From Gibbula magus (Eukaryota > Mollusca > Gastropoda > Trochida > Trochidae): a DNA stretch of 64,000 nucleotides. Of this stretch, positions 36,399-49,205 are shown in pieces (position 1 is the stretch's first letter; every line of letters begins with the position of its first letter). The stretch lies in the NCBI GenBank assembly GCA_936450465.1, contig OW388293.1, forward strand, positions 52,479,201-52,543,200, given 5' to 3'. Both the position numbers and the translations under genes were made by a program. Below the pieces are notes generated by a model, which did no database searches, was not told the DNA's origin, and saw nothing but the letters and a program-made list of their open reading frames with translations.

Positions 36399-37573
36399 CT
36401 AAGAGGGCTGACCCCTTCTTCGTCTGGATGGGAGGACCACCTTTGTCTGAGCAAACACTTGTGGACCCAGCCTAGAGATGCCTTCAAGATCTGCTGTGGA
36501 GACATCTCGGTAATGGATGGCGAAAACCTCTGAGGAACGCCAAAAACACCCCGCCATGACGTCCGAAACCGCGATGTTGCAGTGATAAGCCATCGTGGCT
36601 GAAACTGCACGGATCTCATGAGGGTTGGAACGCGAAGGAGGAGGCAGGTCAGCGGCCTTGTACGCATCAATGACTGCCGACCTCAGGTACACCCCCAACG
36701 CTCGCTTATCTAGCTCCTAGGCGAGTGAGGCAAGAACAGACGACGCCTGCCATCTCTCAGCCTGCGGGTACGCTGCATTACACCCTCAAGGCCCTCACCG
36801 GACACAGCGTGAGATCCACCTCTTCTGAGACAGAACCCAGAGCCGGAATAGAGAAAGTACGGCCAGCCTCATCAGCTGCCTGGTATTTACAGACAAAGTC
36901 GGGAGTTAAACCAAGTAAGATCCCCCTCCCTGACCTCAAATCGTAGAAGGTCCGCCTGCAAAGCATGGATCTCAGAAATCCGAGCTGCGGAAGCCATGGC
37001 AACAAGAAAAATGACCTTGATGGTGAGAGGAAGGAGGGGTATGTCAGAGAGCGGTTCATACATATCGGCGCGAAGATGGTTGAGCACAATTGTTAAGTCC
37101 CACTCAGGAGGACGAAGCTTCATTTTAACAAGGCCCTTGAGGACCGACACATCTAAACCTGGCGACCTCTTCCTGAGAACAGAGAGGATAGCAGACATGT
37201 TGATATTAATTGATGACGCCTTAAAATGCCTGGTGTTGCGTAGGTACACTAAGTACTCCGCCACCTGAGGGACTGAGGCCTCTGCCGGGATGAAATCCCT
37301 CTGAGCACAGAAGGCCTGCCACTGGAAATCATAGAGTTTCCTAGTGGTCTTCCTATGAGAGGTAGCTATGGCATTGGCGACGCACCTTGAGTACCCACTG
37401 CTTCTAAGCCCTCTTTTAATACAAGCCGAGCGTGAAGGCAGAACACCTGAGGGTTCTCGTGTAACCTTCTGCTTGGCCTGCTGAGGAGCAGATCTCTCCT
37501 TGGCTGAATCGGAACAGGTTCCTGATGACAGAGCCGCCGGAGAGGAACGAACCACGGTCTTGCTGGCCACCAA
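36399..37573 (-). pseudogene. DIRS tyrosine recombinase
   Basis: The N-terminal SAM-like part reads RKLYDFQWQAFCAQR and VAEYLVYLR. The catalytic part shows ASAARISEIHAL (first Arg), HEIRAVSAT (His-x-x-Arg) and FAIHYRDV (nucleophile Tyr). The frame changes after WFNSRLCL near 36887 and again before the C-terminal HEIR block at 36399-36698, so it is not translatable as one protein. It lies directly after the RNase H end, with no space for a methyltransferase domain. Confidence 0.85.
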
Positions 37574-37619
37574 GGGGCGACCAGAAGAAGACGAAGAACC
37601 TGAGTCGTCCCTATCTTGG

Positions 37620-39189
37620 CTACAACTTGGGAGAGGATGGCCGGCGGCGGAAAAGCATAGGCGTCCCCTCCCACCCTAACGAGAGCGCGTCTAAGCCCAT
37701 CGCTAGCGGGTCTGGTACTGGAGAGACATAGGTTGGCATTTGGTGATTAAGACATGTCGCAAACAGGTCTATTAGAGGGGTACCGAACTGGAGACACAAC
37801 CCCCTAAAAAAACCCACCAGATTCATTTGCCACTCCATCGGGGGAGGGGCATCTGGTCGCGACAGTGCGTCTGCCAAGATGTTCTTGCTGCTGAACTGTC
37901 AGTGTGGACTAGCAGACACTGGCCTCGCAAGGGGGTCTGCCAGTGCTGAATGGCGAGACGTACTGCGTCCAACTCGAGGACGTTGATATGTTGGTTCTGA
38001 TCTGACAGAGACCAGTCTCCCGCCACCTGCTCGTGATCCATATGCGCCCCCCACCCCTGGGTGGAGGCGTCTACAAACAGGTGAGCTGAGGGGGGACAAG
38101 GGCGAAGTGGAACCCCGGAGAACACACTATCGTTCACCCGCCACCAAGCTATGAAACGATGGAGATCTGGGGTCAAAGCTATGGCGTGACGGCAACGGGT
38201 CTCCCTGATGTGGGGACTCAGGAACACCTGAAACGGGCGGAGGAAGAACCTTCCCTTGCAGGTCAGGTCCTGAGCTGACATTAGCAACCCCAACACTCTT
38301 TGCCACTGACGTACGGAGAGCGACGCGTCGAGCGCGATCCAATAGGCAATCGTAACGAGCCATCCACTCCCTCGTGACGAACCCACGGAACAGCTGAGTG
38401 TCTAGGATAGCCCTTAAGAACTTCAGACGAGTCGCCGGAGTCTGACTTCTCTAAGTTCACTAACCACCCTAGACGACGGAATAGGTCTATTGTGATCCTG
38501 AGCTGTGCCTCGAGAACGACAGGAGAATGGTCGTGAGCGAGCCCATCCTCTCAATACATTAGAAACTGAATGACGCATTGTCGAAAGAATTGGACGATGG
38601 GCTGAGTCACACGTGTGAACAGCCAGGGGGCGGATGAGATCACGAACTGGAGGATGTTCCACTGAAAGTGTCTCCCGTCCAGAATGAAGCAGAGGTACCT
38701 GCGATCCCCACAGTGAATCGGAACGTGCAGGTACGCATTTTGGAGATCGAGAGACACCATGCAGTCTGAGCGCTCCAGAGATCGCATCACAGAGGGAAGC
38801 GTCAAAAGTCGAAAATATGGCGTCTGAACGAGGTAGGAGCGGTTGAATACCTTCAAGTCGTGAATGAGCCGCCATTTTTTCGAATTCCTTTATGGTATGA
38901 CGAACACTGGGGAGTAAACCCCGGAGTTAGATGCGGGGTCAGGACCGCCCCTTTGGAGATTAAGATCTCCACCAATTGAAGCCGGTCCCATGCCAAGGGA
39001 CGCTCCCTTGGAGCACAGGTAAGAGGCGGAGGGAATGAGACGGGAATGCGGAATCCCTGACACAGAATCTGACAAACGAAATGGTCTTACACTAACTGCA
39101 CCCAGTTGCTGACAAAGTTTTGAAGCCGACCCCCCACTGAAACCTCCGACACCGTAACGAGTGGAGGAGGAAGTAGAGGGGGTGACCAA
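37620..39189 (-). pseudogene. DIRS reverse transcriptase and RNase H
   Basis: The RT part at about 38423-38875 shows DCMVSLDLQNAYLHVPI (first catalytic Asp) and a degraded active-site box where a stop codon replaces a residue between FLMY and EDG. RNase H at 37823-38386 shows LFVDASTQGWGAHM, INVLELDAVRLAI and VHTDSSA (the D, E, D set). The end at 37620-37877 reads MADALSRPD and IDLFAT, followed by a VAPWWPARPWF segment leading into the recombinase. Frameshifts and stops are present throughout. Confidence 0.85.
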
Positions 39190-39301
39190 GAGTCACTTCC
39201 TCCGCTTCCTCTTTTGAGGAGTACGACCTCCGGCCCCGGAACGGGGGGCTTGGGGGACTGACCCGTGGATCCGCGGCACGTCCTCCACGCCGAAATTCCG
39301 T

Positions 39302-40822
39302 CTAGGCTTTCTTTGGGGAAGGTTTGCCTCTGCCATGACCTTGACCCTGACGGAAATTAGTCAGAGGACACTTAGGCGTAGTCTGCCTCTGACTCACCAG
39401 ACGATTGTTGAGGTCTTGCTGTTGAGCCTCCTGCCGCGCCCTCAGAACCTCAAAAAGAGATTCAGAGTGGGCAGGGACCTGTCGGAGGAAGGATTTCTGA
39501 TCGGGGTTGAGACCTGAACGGTGAAGGAAATTGTCTCTACGCAGTACTGTAATGCCCGATGAAATCCGCGAAGCTGACAACATGATCTGCGCAAGGTCCG
39601 CGGCCACATTGCCAAATGCTTTGAAAAGCACCGGGTCACCCGAATCCATGCCAGCCTGCTTGGCACAGGCAAGCATAGCCTGACAGGTGAACGCCACATT
39701 GTTGCCCAACGCTAACAATGTGCGAGCCTCTCTGTTGAGATGCGTAAGCTGCGCATCAGTAACGCAATGGGGCGGTTCGGGAGAAATCAACTGAGACGCA
39801 CCCTGATCAAGAGCAGTCGGGACGAGTTGAAAAGGAGTCGGGTACAAAGGCAATTGACGCCGACGCTTATCCGACACCACGTATGGCGGAAGCAGACGGT
39901 TTGGGACCGCAGCCGAGATGAGCTGCTACATATCCTCGGGGGCGTCCAGCAGGAGCTTATGAGGTGGAGGGGCGAGACGCGCGGGACCTGAGTCCCCTTC
40001 AGGACAAAAGGGAGCCTTCCTGACTGCCGACGAGCGAGGTCCGGACACGCTGACCTGACTGAGTGGTACCTCCGGGAACGAGGCCACCTCCGACAGCATG
40101 GCGACTGAGTCTACAACCGGCTGATCCTCAGACAACCCCATACCTTCCGCATCCGATACTATATTGATGAACGGAGGGCCTGATACGTTAACGAAGCGTA
40201 CGTCACGCTCAGCCCAGTCTGGCGAGGAATCACGGTTGGGTGACACCACCGTGACACGACACGTAGGGGTGTGAGAAACAAGTGAGGAGGCAGCGGACCC
40301 GGAGGCCCTTAAGGACGTGGTACGCGAACCCTGAGACACACAGTCCGCATTCGGTTCACGACCTAGCATAGTAGGGGGGTTGGTGTGACTAGGCAAAGTT
40401 AGCGGACCAACCAAGCATCCAGCAACAAAGAGACCATGTCTTTAACGGAAGCAAGAAGGAGGCCCGGATTGACCTTGCGAAGGGGGAGAGAGCGAATCTC
40501 TCGAACCCCTAGCGGATTCGGATAAGACTGACGACTCCCGGTCGAACTCATCCGACCGTTTCGTAAGAACAATGTCTACCGCCTCCTCTGGAGACAGGTG
40601 ATGAATGGGAGACACCTCCCGACATTGACTCGTCGTAGCTGAACGTTTCTGAAATGAAGCCCTGTCGGCGACGGACTTGCAAATTGCCGTAACATACACA
40701 TGGAAGTCTGAAGCGGAGAGATAATATTCTTCTCATAGGTCCTTGCACTTCCTACACAACAAGTGCGGATCCTTGATGGCAGACTTCCTTCCTCCACAAT
40801 TCGTACAAAAAACGGAGAACAT
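39302..40822 (-). pseudogene. DIRS gag-like ORF with three in-frame stops
   Basis: A single reading frame from the ATG at 40822 to the stop at 39302 (507 codons), interrupted by stops at 40735-40733, 40444-40442 and 39928-39926 but without frameshifts. It opens with a zinc-ribbon-like CTNCGG and CRKC pair, as in DIRS gag proteins. The C-terminal part (39302-39880) has helical sequence and a basic GRGKPSPKKA tail. Confidence 0.7.
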
Positions 40823-40849
40823 AGCGAAGTAGGCGAGTTACTAACGAGC

Positions 40850-41890
40850 GTAAACTAGGCGAGGTGAGCGACAGTCGGGTCACTTATGCAGGTGAGTGAT
40901 AGGCGAGACACTCACACGCGTAACGTAGACGAGGTGAATAACCCTCGAATCACTGACGCGAAACACCTAAGTAGCGTAGCGTAAGAACAACAACAGTGAG
41001 TAACAAGCAAGGCAAGAGATAGGAAGACTTTAGAGAGAGTTGAATGCAGAGGCTCCGAACACGAAGGGAACGAAGTCAATATCAACTACTGGCCAGACAA
41101 TGTGATTGACTGGCGAAGCAAATGACTGGCGAAGCGAGTGACTAGGGCTAAACGAGACATTGTCGAAGCGAGTCACAGACGAGACGCGGTAAAGACGTCG
41201 AGTCGAACGAAGGCAAATGATTAGCTAGTGACAGGCGAAAGCGAGTGACTGGCGAGGCGAGACACTGGTAAGGCGAGACACTGACGAAGCTAAACATTCA
41301 AACGAATCACATAACAAGTAGATACAAACCTGAAGGCGAAACGAATGACAGGCGAAGCGAATGACAGGCGAAGCGAGTCACTGGTGAGAAGATGCGAGTC
41401 AAGTCGAATCGAGCCTAACGCGAATGACTGGCGAAGCAAGTGACTGGCGAGACGATGCGAGTCAAGTTGAGTCGAGCCAAAGGCGATATACTGGTGAAGG
41501 GAGACACTGGCGAGACGATGAGAGTCAAGTAGAATCAAGCCTAAGGCGAATGACTGGCGAAGCAAGTGACTGGCGAATCGAATCACTGGCGAGATGATGC
41601 GAGTCAAGTAGAATCAAACCTTAGGCGATAGACTGGCGAAGCGAGTGACTGGCGAAGCGAGTCGATGTGAGTCAAGTAGAATCGAGCCTAAGGCGAATGA
41701 CTGGCGTAGTGAGTCACTGGCGAGACGATGCGAGTCAAGTTGATTCAAACCAAAGGTGAATGACTAGCGAAGCGAATGACAGCCGAAGCGAGTCACAGGC
41801 GAGACGATGCTAGTCAAATACCAACGGCGAGTGACAGCTCACAAAAGCGTAGACGACGAGACGCTTAAGCGAGGTCACTGACGAGTCGAA
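40850..41890. repeat. Degenerate tandem repeat of GACTGGCGAAGCGAGT type
   Basis: About 1 kb of irregular copies of short units such as GACTGGCGAAGCGAGT and GAGACGATGCGAGTCAAGT, inside the DIRS element between gag and the right terminal repeat. No coding content is credible there. Confidence 0.8.
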
Positions 41891-42227
41891 GGTGAAGCCA
41901 ACTGAAGTAAACGACAAACTATCAGCAGATTCACCTGATCTAGAAGACAAAGGGACTGGCGGAAGGTACGACCTAAAGCCATGCGAACCGAGCAGTCACC
42001 CGACGAAAGTGCGAGAAATCCAAAAGACACGAATTGCACGTGCAAAGCATGCAGCCACCCGACAGGTAACACACAGCTAGCACATGTCAACAAGGCCCCT
42101 TGTAACTCGACACCTACCTTAAACAGATTGTCTAAACAACCTGCTAACGACGAACGTAGATTAAGGCGTTGAAACTATCTCTTAAATAAATTTAATTAAA
42201 TTTTACGCATTCCTTACTCCACTGTTC

Positions 42228-42315
42228 AAGTATCGTCTGTGTTAAGGTTGAAATAGCATACCTAGAGAGGAGGTAGGCATAGTAGGTCTAGTCAACAGAT
42301 AGGTATTTAAATAAT
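42228..42315. repeat. DIRS right inverted terminal repeat
   Basis: Reverse complement of the left terminus over GTTGACTAGACC to the GACGATA phrase. It ends GGTATTTAAATAAT at the junction with host LINE remnant DNA. Confidence 0.85.
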
Positions 42316-42840
42316 TTGTAAAATAATAAATTTTATCATAAATAGGTGACTTACGAACTGTGGAGATACAATATTTAAGATAAATGAATCGCAAGCTTGA
42401 TTTAGACATAGTAATGCCACTATTGATATTATGTTTATATTACGAAGTATAATCAAAAGATATATAAATTCAAAAGCGTGAATGTTCTAAATTATGACGT
42501 ATTTGTCGATTTTGAAGTAGGAAGTGGTCTTTATTGAAAGCTTGTTTTTAAAATAATAAACAAAAATCGAAAATGCTAGAATATCAAGTTGGTGCAAGAC
42601 AGGGGTAAATACTTAGTCAATCCCTGTTCTCCTCCTCATCAATGAACCTGTTGTTCAAATTGACACTAATTGTTCGAGCAGTATACAGTCGCTTTCAGAA
42701 GATGTTGTCTTACAGGCACTGTCAGCGGTCTCCAGAATCCACTTAATGAACTTAAAAACTGCTGCGTTACAAAAATGGAAATTAACAGTATATATAGAGG
42801 ATAAACATCATAATCTTTAAAAAGGGAGGTTACCTTTCTA
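42316..42840 (+). mobile_element. LINE remnant, right part (left of kinase A2)
   Basis: Continuation of 35549-35746 after the DIRS insertion. It contains traces of VFVDFE and VGARQG motifs, frame-broken. It is very similar to 61455-61990. Confidence 0.6.
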
Positions 42841-43309
42841 AAATAGAAAGGTGTTATTCTATATGAGTCTCACGTCGATGCATATCAGTACTGTATGTAT
42901 GCACAAATATTAATAACATTAACAGGTAAAACATATCGAGAGGGTCCATGAAATTTCGAACCCCCAGAACATAATTGCAAAAAATGTTCAAAAAAGGTGG
43001 AAGGTTATTGAACCTCCCCTTCCTTTCTGGATCCGCAACTGGACTGAACTTTGAACACCTAAAGACTTGCCACCTGTTTCACTGTTAACTGTAAGATGAG
43101 CTTAAACTTACAAACAAGGTTCATCAAAACATGACCAAAGCATGCTTATGCCTTTTGAGAGATTCACATGCCAAGTAGCAGTTTGATAAGATTAATTAAT
43201 TAAAGTAATTTGAGCAGGAAATTGTTTCCTGATAAAAAGTGCCACAGCGATATATGAAGTGTGAGGATGTTTGTAAACAACATTGCATACATTTTTTCAA
43301 AATGTTAGA

Positions 43310-45090
43310 TTACGGAAGCTCCATTAGTTTATTAAGAACACCTTTATACACAGCGAGGACCTCACCGGAAGTTGGTCTCGAGCACGGCTTCTCCTCTCTG
43401 CATTGTCTTTTTATACTGCTTAGTTCCTGCAAAATCACAGATGTGTTCCTCCTTCCAATAAAATGGTCACAAACGTTAGGGATTTTCCACACATCAAACT
43501 TTTCATCCAGCGCTCTCGGTTTGATAAAGCATTCTGGAGGGCTGAAATGCTTATTGAAAACAAGTGGTTTACAGTCAGTAGTTTGATTCACTTTTGAGTC
43601 GCTATGATACAGAAAATCGAGATCATTTAACACAAGATGAAGGTCGTCAGTGATCAGAAACTGAGTTAGCGTGTGGATGAGGTTTGGCGAGTCACATATG
43701 ATCCTAGGTCCGCCAGGCCTGGTATGAAGAAAGTCTATTATCTCGATGTAGGACACGCATATTTGGAATCGTGTCTTCAGTGTGTTTCTTGATTTAAGAT
43801 TAGGTAACAGCAACACTTTATTTAAAGAAAGAGCGTTCCCATGCTGGTGGTATATGTCCACTTGGTTGGAACTCTTTAACGTCCTCTACACCAGTAAAGT
43901 TGTAATGTGATGGTCGAATGATGTTAACAACCACTTGATGGTCTTTCCATAAAGCACGAACAATCTGAAATTTGAAAACATTTGACGGTTATCTTCAACA
44001 GTTACACCTTATAACATATAAATTAATCGAACAAAATCTGTTTACTTCAAATGATTTAGTCTTTGAGGGGCATTTAGAAATGGAATACATAAGAAAACTA
44101 GACTTTCTAGGTAACAGCTTCCATATCTTAATCTTAATCTTAGTCAGATGTGGTTCACATTATTTTTTTCAATAAAATATCAGTGACTAATTAAAACAAA
44201 ATTGAGAATATAAAATGTCGATAATGTTTAATTACCTTCTTTCCACTTGTAGCTAAATCTTTAAGTAGAACCGTATATTTTATGTCTGCATTGAAGTCTG
44301 AACAGTTGAGCCATGGGTGACAGTGTTCCATTCCTGAAAGTTTGAAGTAGCCATACTGACATCTGGTTTTGGATTCCTTTGGATCTTGAAGAACTGGTCT
44401 GGAAATATATCCTGATATTTGACAATTTTCCCTTTGAAACATCGCCTAGTCTTTGGAAAAAAGCCTTCTGAAGCTTGATCATTGCTTAAAATATAATCCT
44501 CCAAACACAGAGCACATAATTTTAAAGCATACCAATACATTTAGGTATCGGTCATTAATTTCAAGCATAACCCACTGCACTGCGTTCAATAACGCAATGT
44601 TACCGGCGGGTATAAGGCTTTTAACATTCAACAAAAACACACCCAATAATTTACGTAAGGGTTATACATTCATTCTGGGTAGAAAACACGCCAATGGCTC
44701 GTCAGAAAGGTGAAAATGTGTCTTACTGATGGTGTAGGTCGTCTCCAAGTTGAAGGTGAAGGTTGCCCAAAAGATCAGGTGAAGGTGAAGGACGCCTCCA
44801 AGGTGAAGGTGAATGACGCCTCCAAGGTGAAGGTGAAACTCGCCTCCAAGGTCTTCTCAGTCAAGAGAAAGTAGAACCTTTTTTTTTACTACATATCATG
44901 AGTCCTAATATGCTAGATTACCCCTTAAATGGTGAATTAATATCACTTATTATCTAAACCTAGCTAATTCACAAACTTACCCTGCATATTTGGTGTTTCC
45001 AAAGTAGTCTTTGCTTTGTTTCGAGACTGTTTTGAAGACATAAAACAAAGCTGACACGAGGACCAACTTCAAGATGAATTTTAACTTCAT
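43310..45090 (-). pseudogene. POMK: POMK-like kinase A2, broken by a 44-bp deletion
   Basis: Same three-exon layout: exon 1 45090-44981 (MKLKFILK start, signal anchor, intact), exon 2 44431-44236 (CQYGYFKLSGMEHCHPWL) and exon 3 43964-43310. Compared with A1, A3, B1 and B2, exon 3 lacks 44 bases at about 43853/43854, between GGTGGTAT and ATGTCCACTTGG on the + strand. The loss removes the segment around QLVGTCNHTF and shifts the frame. Downstream, the catalytic-loop CDS, NDLD, PPECF and SRPTSGEVL motifs are still open, as if the deletion is recent. Exon 2 has the same frame issue as A1. Probably non-functional as a kinase. Confidence 0.85.
44730..44851. repeat. Minisatellite in intron 1 of kinase A2
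   Basis: Copies of the GTGAAGGTGAA plus CGCCTCCAAG unit, one or two copies shorter than in A1. Confidence 0.7.
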
Positions 45091-45567
45091 GATATTTTAT
45101 GCCTGTGAATAAAAAATTCGAATTCAAAATTCCCACATCGTGACTTATAACACTTTTTAATTTATTTAATTATTTACAGCAAAAAGGAAATGTTCAACAT
45201 AATGACACACACCATTGCTTCTATCGCTTCCGAACTACAGAGCTTGCGATTGGAACTTTGAGCGAAAGAAAAAAAACATTTAAACACACAAGATATACAG
45301 CATGCTTGTATGTATTCAATCATAAGTTAATACTTATGATGCATAAAGTAGTTAATTAGTAATGAAATTAAACTTTGCAACATAAAACTGGATACTGTGA
45401 AACGGTGACAAAAGGTACCAACATTAAGGACAATATCCACCAACATCATTTAAATAAACGCACATGTAAAGAAACGTCACGATACAAAATACAAGATATT
45501 TCAATTCATGAACGATTTGTAAAATATGTATCAAGAAATTACTGCGTCACTGACAACATTCGTTAGT

Positions 45568-45892
45568 TTAAAGGCGCTGTACGTAGCATGATTTTCTTAC
45601 TGAAATAGAGCGTTGTCACAAACATATAAATTAGTGTTATGAATGGCTAAATCAATAAAAGAGTTGGTTCAGTTAACCCATGCGAGTCCATTTCCCATTG
45701 AGCGAACATTTTAATGTGTTCACATTAAAATGGCCGCACAAGGTAGTTCAAGTGATCTGACTGATGTAGCGATACCTAGACACTCAGACTAGAGTATTAG
45801 GTATGATGGAACGGCCAACTATCTTGCCGTCTGAGCTCTCAAATTCTCATGAAATCCACAAATCTACCTCTCACACTGAATAGTTAGTTCCA
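45568..45892 (+). repeat. Dispersed repeat family, copy 2 (uninterrupted)
   Basis: Intact paralog of the sequence split in unit 1. It carries the empty target site CAACTATCTTG once (45816-45826), where the foldback element sits in unit 1. No coding content. Confidence 0.6.
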
Positions 45893-48419
45893 CACGACTA
45901 TCGCTTATTCGAATTCGTATTCGTCTTGTCGCACACCGTTTGAAATAATGATTCGATTGTGACCATTCATAGCTCATTTTGTAGGGAATGATAATGCTAT
46001 TAATGTTCAAAATGTACTTGTTGAAGATCAACATAATTATGTTCAATGGGTCACTGTTTATAATATTTTATCGCAATGAATGAATTTTTTATGTCTTACT
46101 TTTAAATATTAATGAATCGGTGATGATGTCAAAGACTTGCTTTGATTTGGAAGGTTGGCAGTTGTTTCAGTTTAGAGTCAATATTCTTTTTGAAGATCGG
46201 GATAATTATATTTAATGGGTCATTGTTTATGATTTTAATTGTTAATGATATTAATGGTTAATTAATGAATAGTTTATATACTCGAGGTAATAATGGTTGA
46301 GCCCCCTAATAGTTATAGGAATGAACTGTTTTATAAACAACGTAACTTGTCAGGTTCCATTATTTTTTGGGATAAAACATGTTATTCCTGGATGTCTTTT
46401 TGTGAATAGTGTCCTTGAGCATTTGCTATTTCTCCATTTGAACTTTAAAATACCAAAGAAAGAGGAAAATAAGAAACATGAAATTTATTCAAAAGATTTC
46501 AATCCTTGTGTCTTGATATCTTGGCATTGGTATATTGTTACAGTGTTTGAGTGTTCTCAATTTAGTTCTAAAAAATAATGATGAGTTGCATTTGAAAAAA
46601 ACATTCTACTGAAAAAAAATATACACAAAATATTTAGTGCAGTCTCATTCGCACACAATACATACATGGCAAGTATTACATAATTTATGACATTTGTTTG
46701 TGCCATTTAATTTCGAAAATACCATAATATCGAACAATATTAATTATCCATGCATTCAATTTGCTAAAATCCATTTTCTGTTTAGGAGTGTCGACCATTT
46801 TTACCATGAGTAAATATCCGTTTAACATAAATGCATCCATGATGAGGTCATAAAACTTGATTTGATCGAACATCAGCCAATTTCAGCCATATTTCAGCCA
46901 TTAGTGGTTCAAATTGAAAATGAATAGTCTCCATTGCGCTAAAAAACATTGAAAAAACTTTTATAAACCTTTACAAAATGCAATAGTTAACAAACATCAA
47001 ACATTGTTCAGAGCAACAGGGATTACTCACCTTTATAAAGTTTCTATCCATTGTCAATCGTTGCCTTTTATTATTCACTGAGGTATACACAAGTTTATCA
47101 CTTCCCTCTGGGCAGCCTAAACCTATCAACTTGCCTGACGGTTAATATGCAGCAATACAGAGTTTTACTGTTTCTTTTACAACGTTATTTATGTGTATTT
47201 GGAATTAAAACCTGTAAACAATGTTCTCTAAAAACTGAAGTTTGAATATGTACAATTTGAATATTCAAATGTCAAATGTTATTTCTATATTTGAATATTT
47301 AAGTTGTTTATTCACTTGAAATGACCTAGTGTGCAAATGAAACATTACCAATAAAAATGCAACATAGTTAATCAACGAATGATCAGAACGACTAAAATAT
47401 GTAACAAATAGTTACATGTTTTGTGCAGAAGCCGACAAATGTCAATCTGTTAACAAGGCGAGATAGGCGAGTGAAATATGGGTATTTTACCTGTTTTATA
47501 AAGAATTACAGTAATGACACGTCAACGAATTAAAGTCTAATATCGCGCATACTTCCAACACCATATTTTGTTAACTTCCTTTCCAAAATTCATGAATCTT
47601 AAAAATAAATGCAAAACATTTGGTCAAAAAGAAACTTTTGAAATAGTGATTTCAGCACCCAATCGGAGTATCATACCGTGATGAATGACATGTTCAAAAC
47701 ATCTTAACACAAGATAAGCTTCTCAAAGACATTAAAATTTGACTTGATTCTGTTGAAAATATTGTAACTTTTCTTTTGGACACTAGTTTATGTAGACCGC
47801 AGGCAAATTATACAATATGAGCATAAAACATGTGTTACAGAAGTCAGTTTTAAAACTGCAAAGATGTAATAGTAAGTTACATGAGAGTTACATGAGGACA
47901 TTCAAGCATTAAATTGTGAAATTGACAATATCTGTTTGGATTGTATTCAGTCATGAACATATTGTAGCAAATTTATATTTACATAAAGGGTTACACACTT
48001 TCTATAGAATAACATTTATATACATTACATGTTCTCTCATTTCACATTTCCAATTATGAGTGCAAGGTTCACTTCTTTACTGACTTGAGTAGCATCTCAA
48101 AAGATCATTGCATATCTTAATTTATCACATGTTAAAACTGTCAGAATAAACCTTTGTTGAAAAACGTTGTTGATACATGCAATACAAATATGCCCTAGGA
48201 CTGTCTTGAACAACAGTTTGCCACTCTGGTTCACAACATTTTAATACACTGAAAAATTAATTGACAAAGACGGTACTACTGTTAACACATTGTAACTCCC
48301 AAACCAAAACCTGGTGTTAGATTTTCGGTCACGAGATTCAGACTGTTTCAGACTGCAGGTGGTCCTACATTAAACTACCTGAGCCGCTAAAACAACACAA
48401 TTGTTTTTTAAAATTCTGA
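45893..48419. other. Spacer between A2 and B2
   Basis: Paralogous to about 19881-26185 of unit 1 minus its insertions. Near 45902-45911 it shows the empty site for the Harbinger-like element. No gene supported. Confidence 0.5.
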
Positions 48420-49205
48420 ATTTACCAAAGCTCTACTAGATTCACCTATCACTAAAGAAGACCTTCAGAATGCATTGGAAATCTTTAATGAAACAAATCG
48501 CCGGGAATCGACGGCATGCTATAAGAGTTCTTTTAAAAAATCAGTTGATGTACCAAACTTAAGCCTAATGTACAATACCATCTTAGAGAATGGTACTGTC
48601 CGCGACGGGTGATGTCATTTTTCCAAATCAGAAGCAGGGTAATTCTAATAACCCAAATTAGTATAGAAGATTAACATTACTTAATGTGTTTTGTAAAATA
48701 TTCAATTATATCAGAAATATGTGACATGCAAACTGGGGGGGGATATAATAGGGGAGATGAATGAATCGCAAGTTTGATTTAGACATAGTTATATCACTAA
48801 TGATAACACGTTTATATTACAAAGTATAATAACAAATATTTAAATTAGAAACCATGAATGTTCTCTGACGTATCTGTCGATTTTAAAGTTGGTTGAAAAT
48901 TTGGTCTTTTTTAAAGGCTTGTTTTAAAAATAATCAAAGATTTTCGGTAATGTTTGAATTACAACTTTGTGAAAGACAGGGGTATTTAAACTCATCGGCA
49001 TTTATCACTTTTTTTTATAACATATTGTTTGAGCAATATACTTCATTCAGAAAGTCTTACAGACACACCAACAAATCATATTCATTAAAAAGGGAGGTAA
49101 ATTTCCAAATTGGGATTTTTTTTATTGCATATAAGTGTCACGTCGACACATATCAGTACTGTATATATGTACATTTATCTTTCCGAATAGTAGAATACTC
49201 GTTTT
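48420..49205 (+). mobile_element. Decayed LINE remnant left of B2
   Basis: Starts LLDSPITKEDLQNALEIFN-like and ends after a CERQGYLNSSAF trace of the RT G-RQG-LSP motif. Very similar to 26186-26995 but with eight instead of 32 G in the poly-G run. Confidence 0.65.

Larger units (their letters stand above)
35747..42315 (-). mobile_element. DIRS-type tyrosine-recombinase retrotransposon, inactivated
   Basis: Ends are inverted repeats (about 35771-35852 and 42228-42315, sharing GTTGACTAGACCTACTATGC). An internal complementary region at 36008-36110 joins the reverse complements of both termini, the hallmark of DIRS elements that replicate through a circle. Coding order on the - strand is gag, reverse transcriptase with RNase H, then tyrosine recombinase. 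All three are damaged. No target duplication is present, as expected for recombinase-mediated insertion. The empty site is preserved in unit 3 near 61440-61460. Confidence 0.9.
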
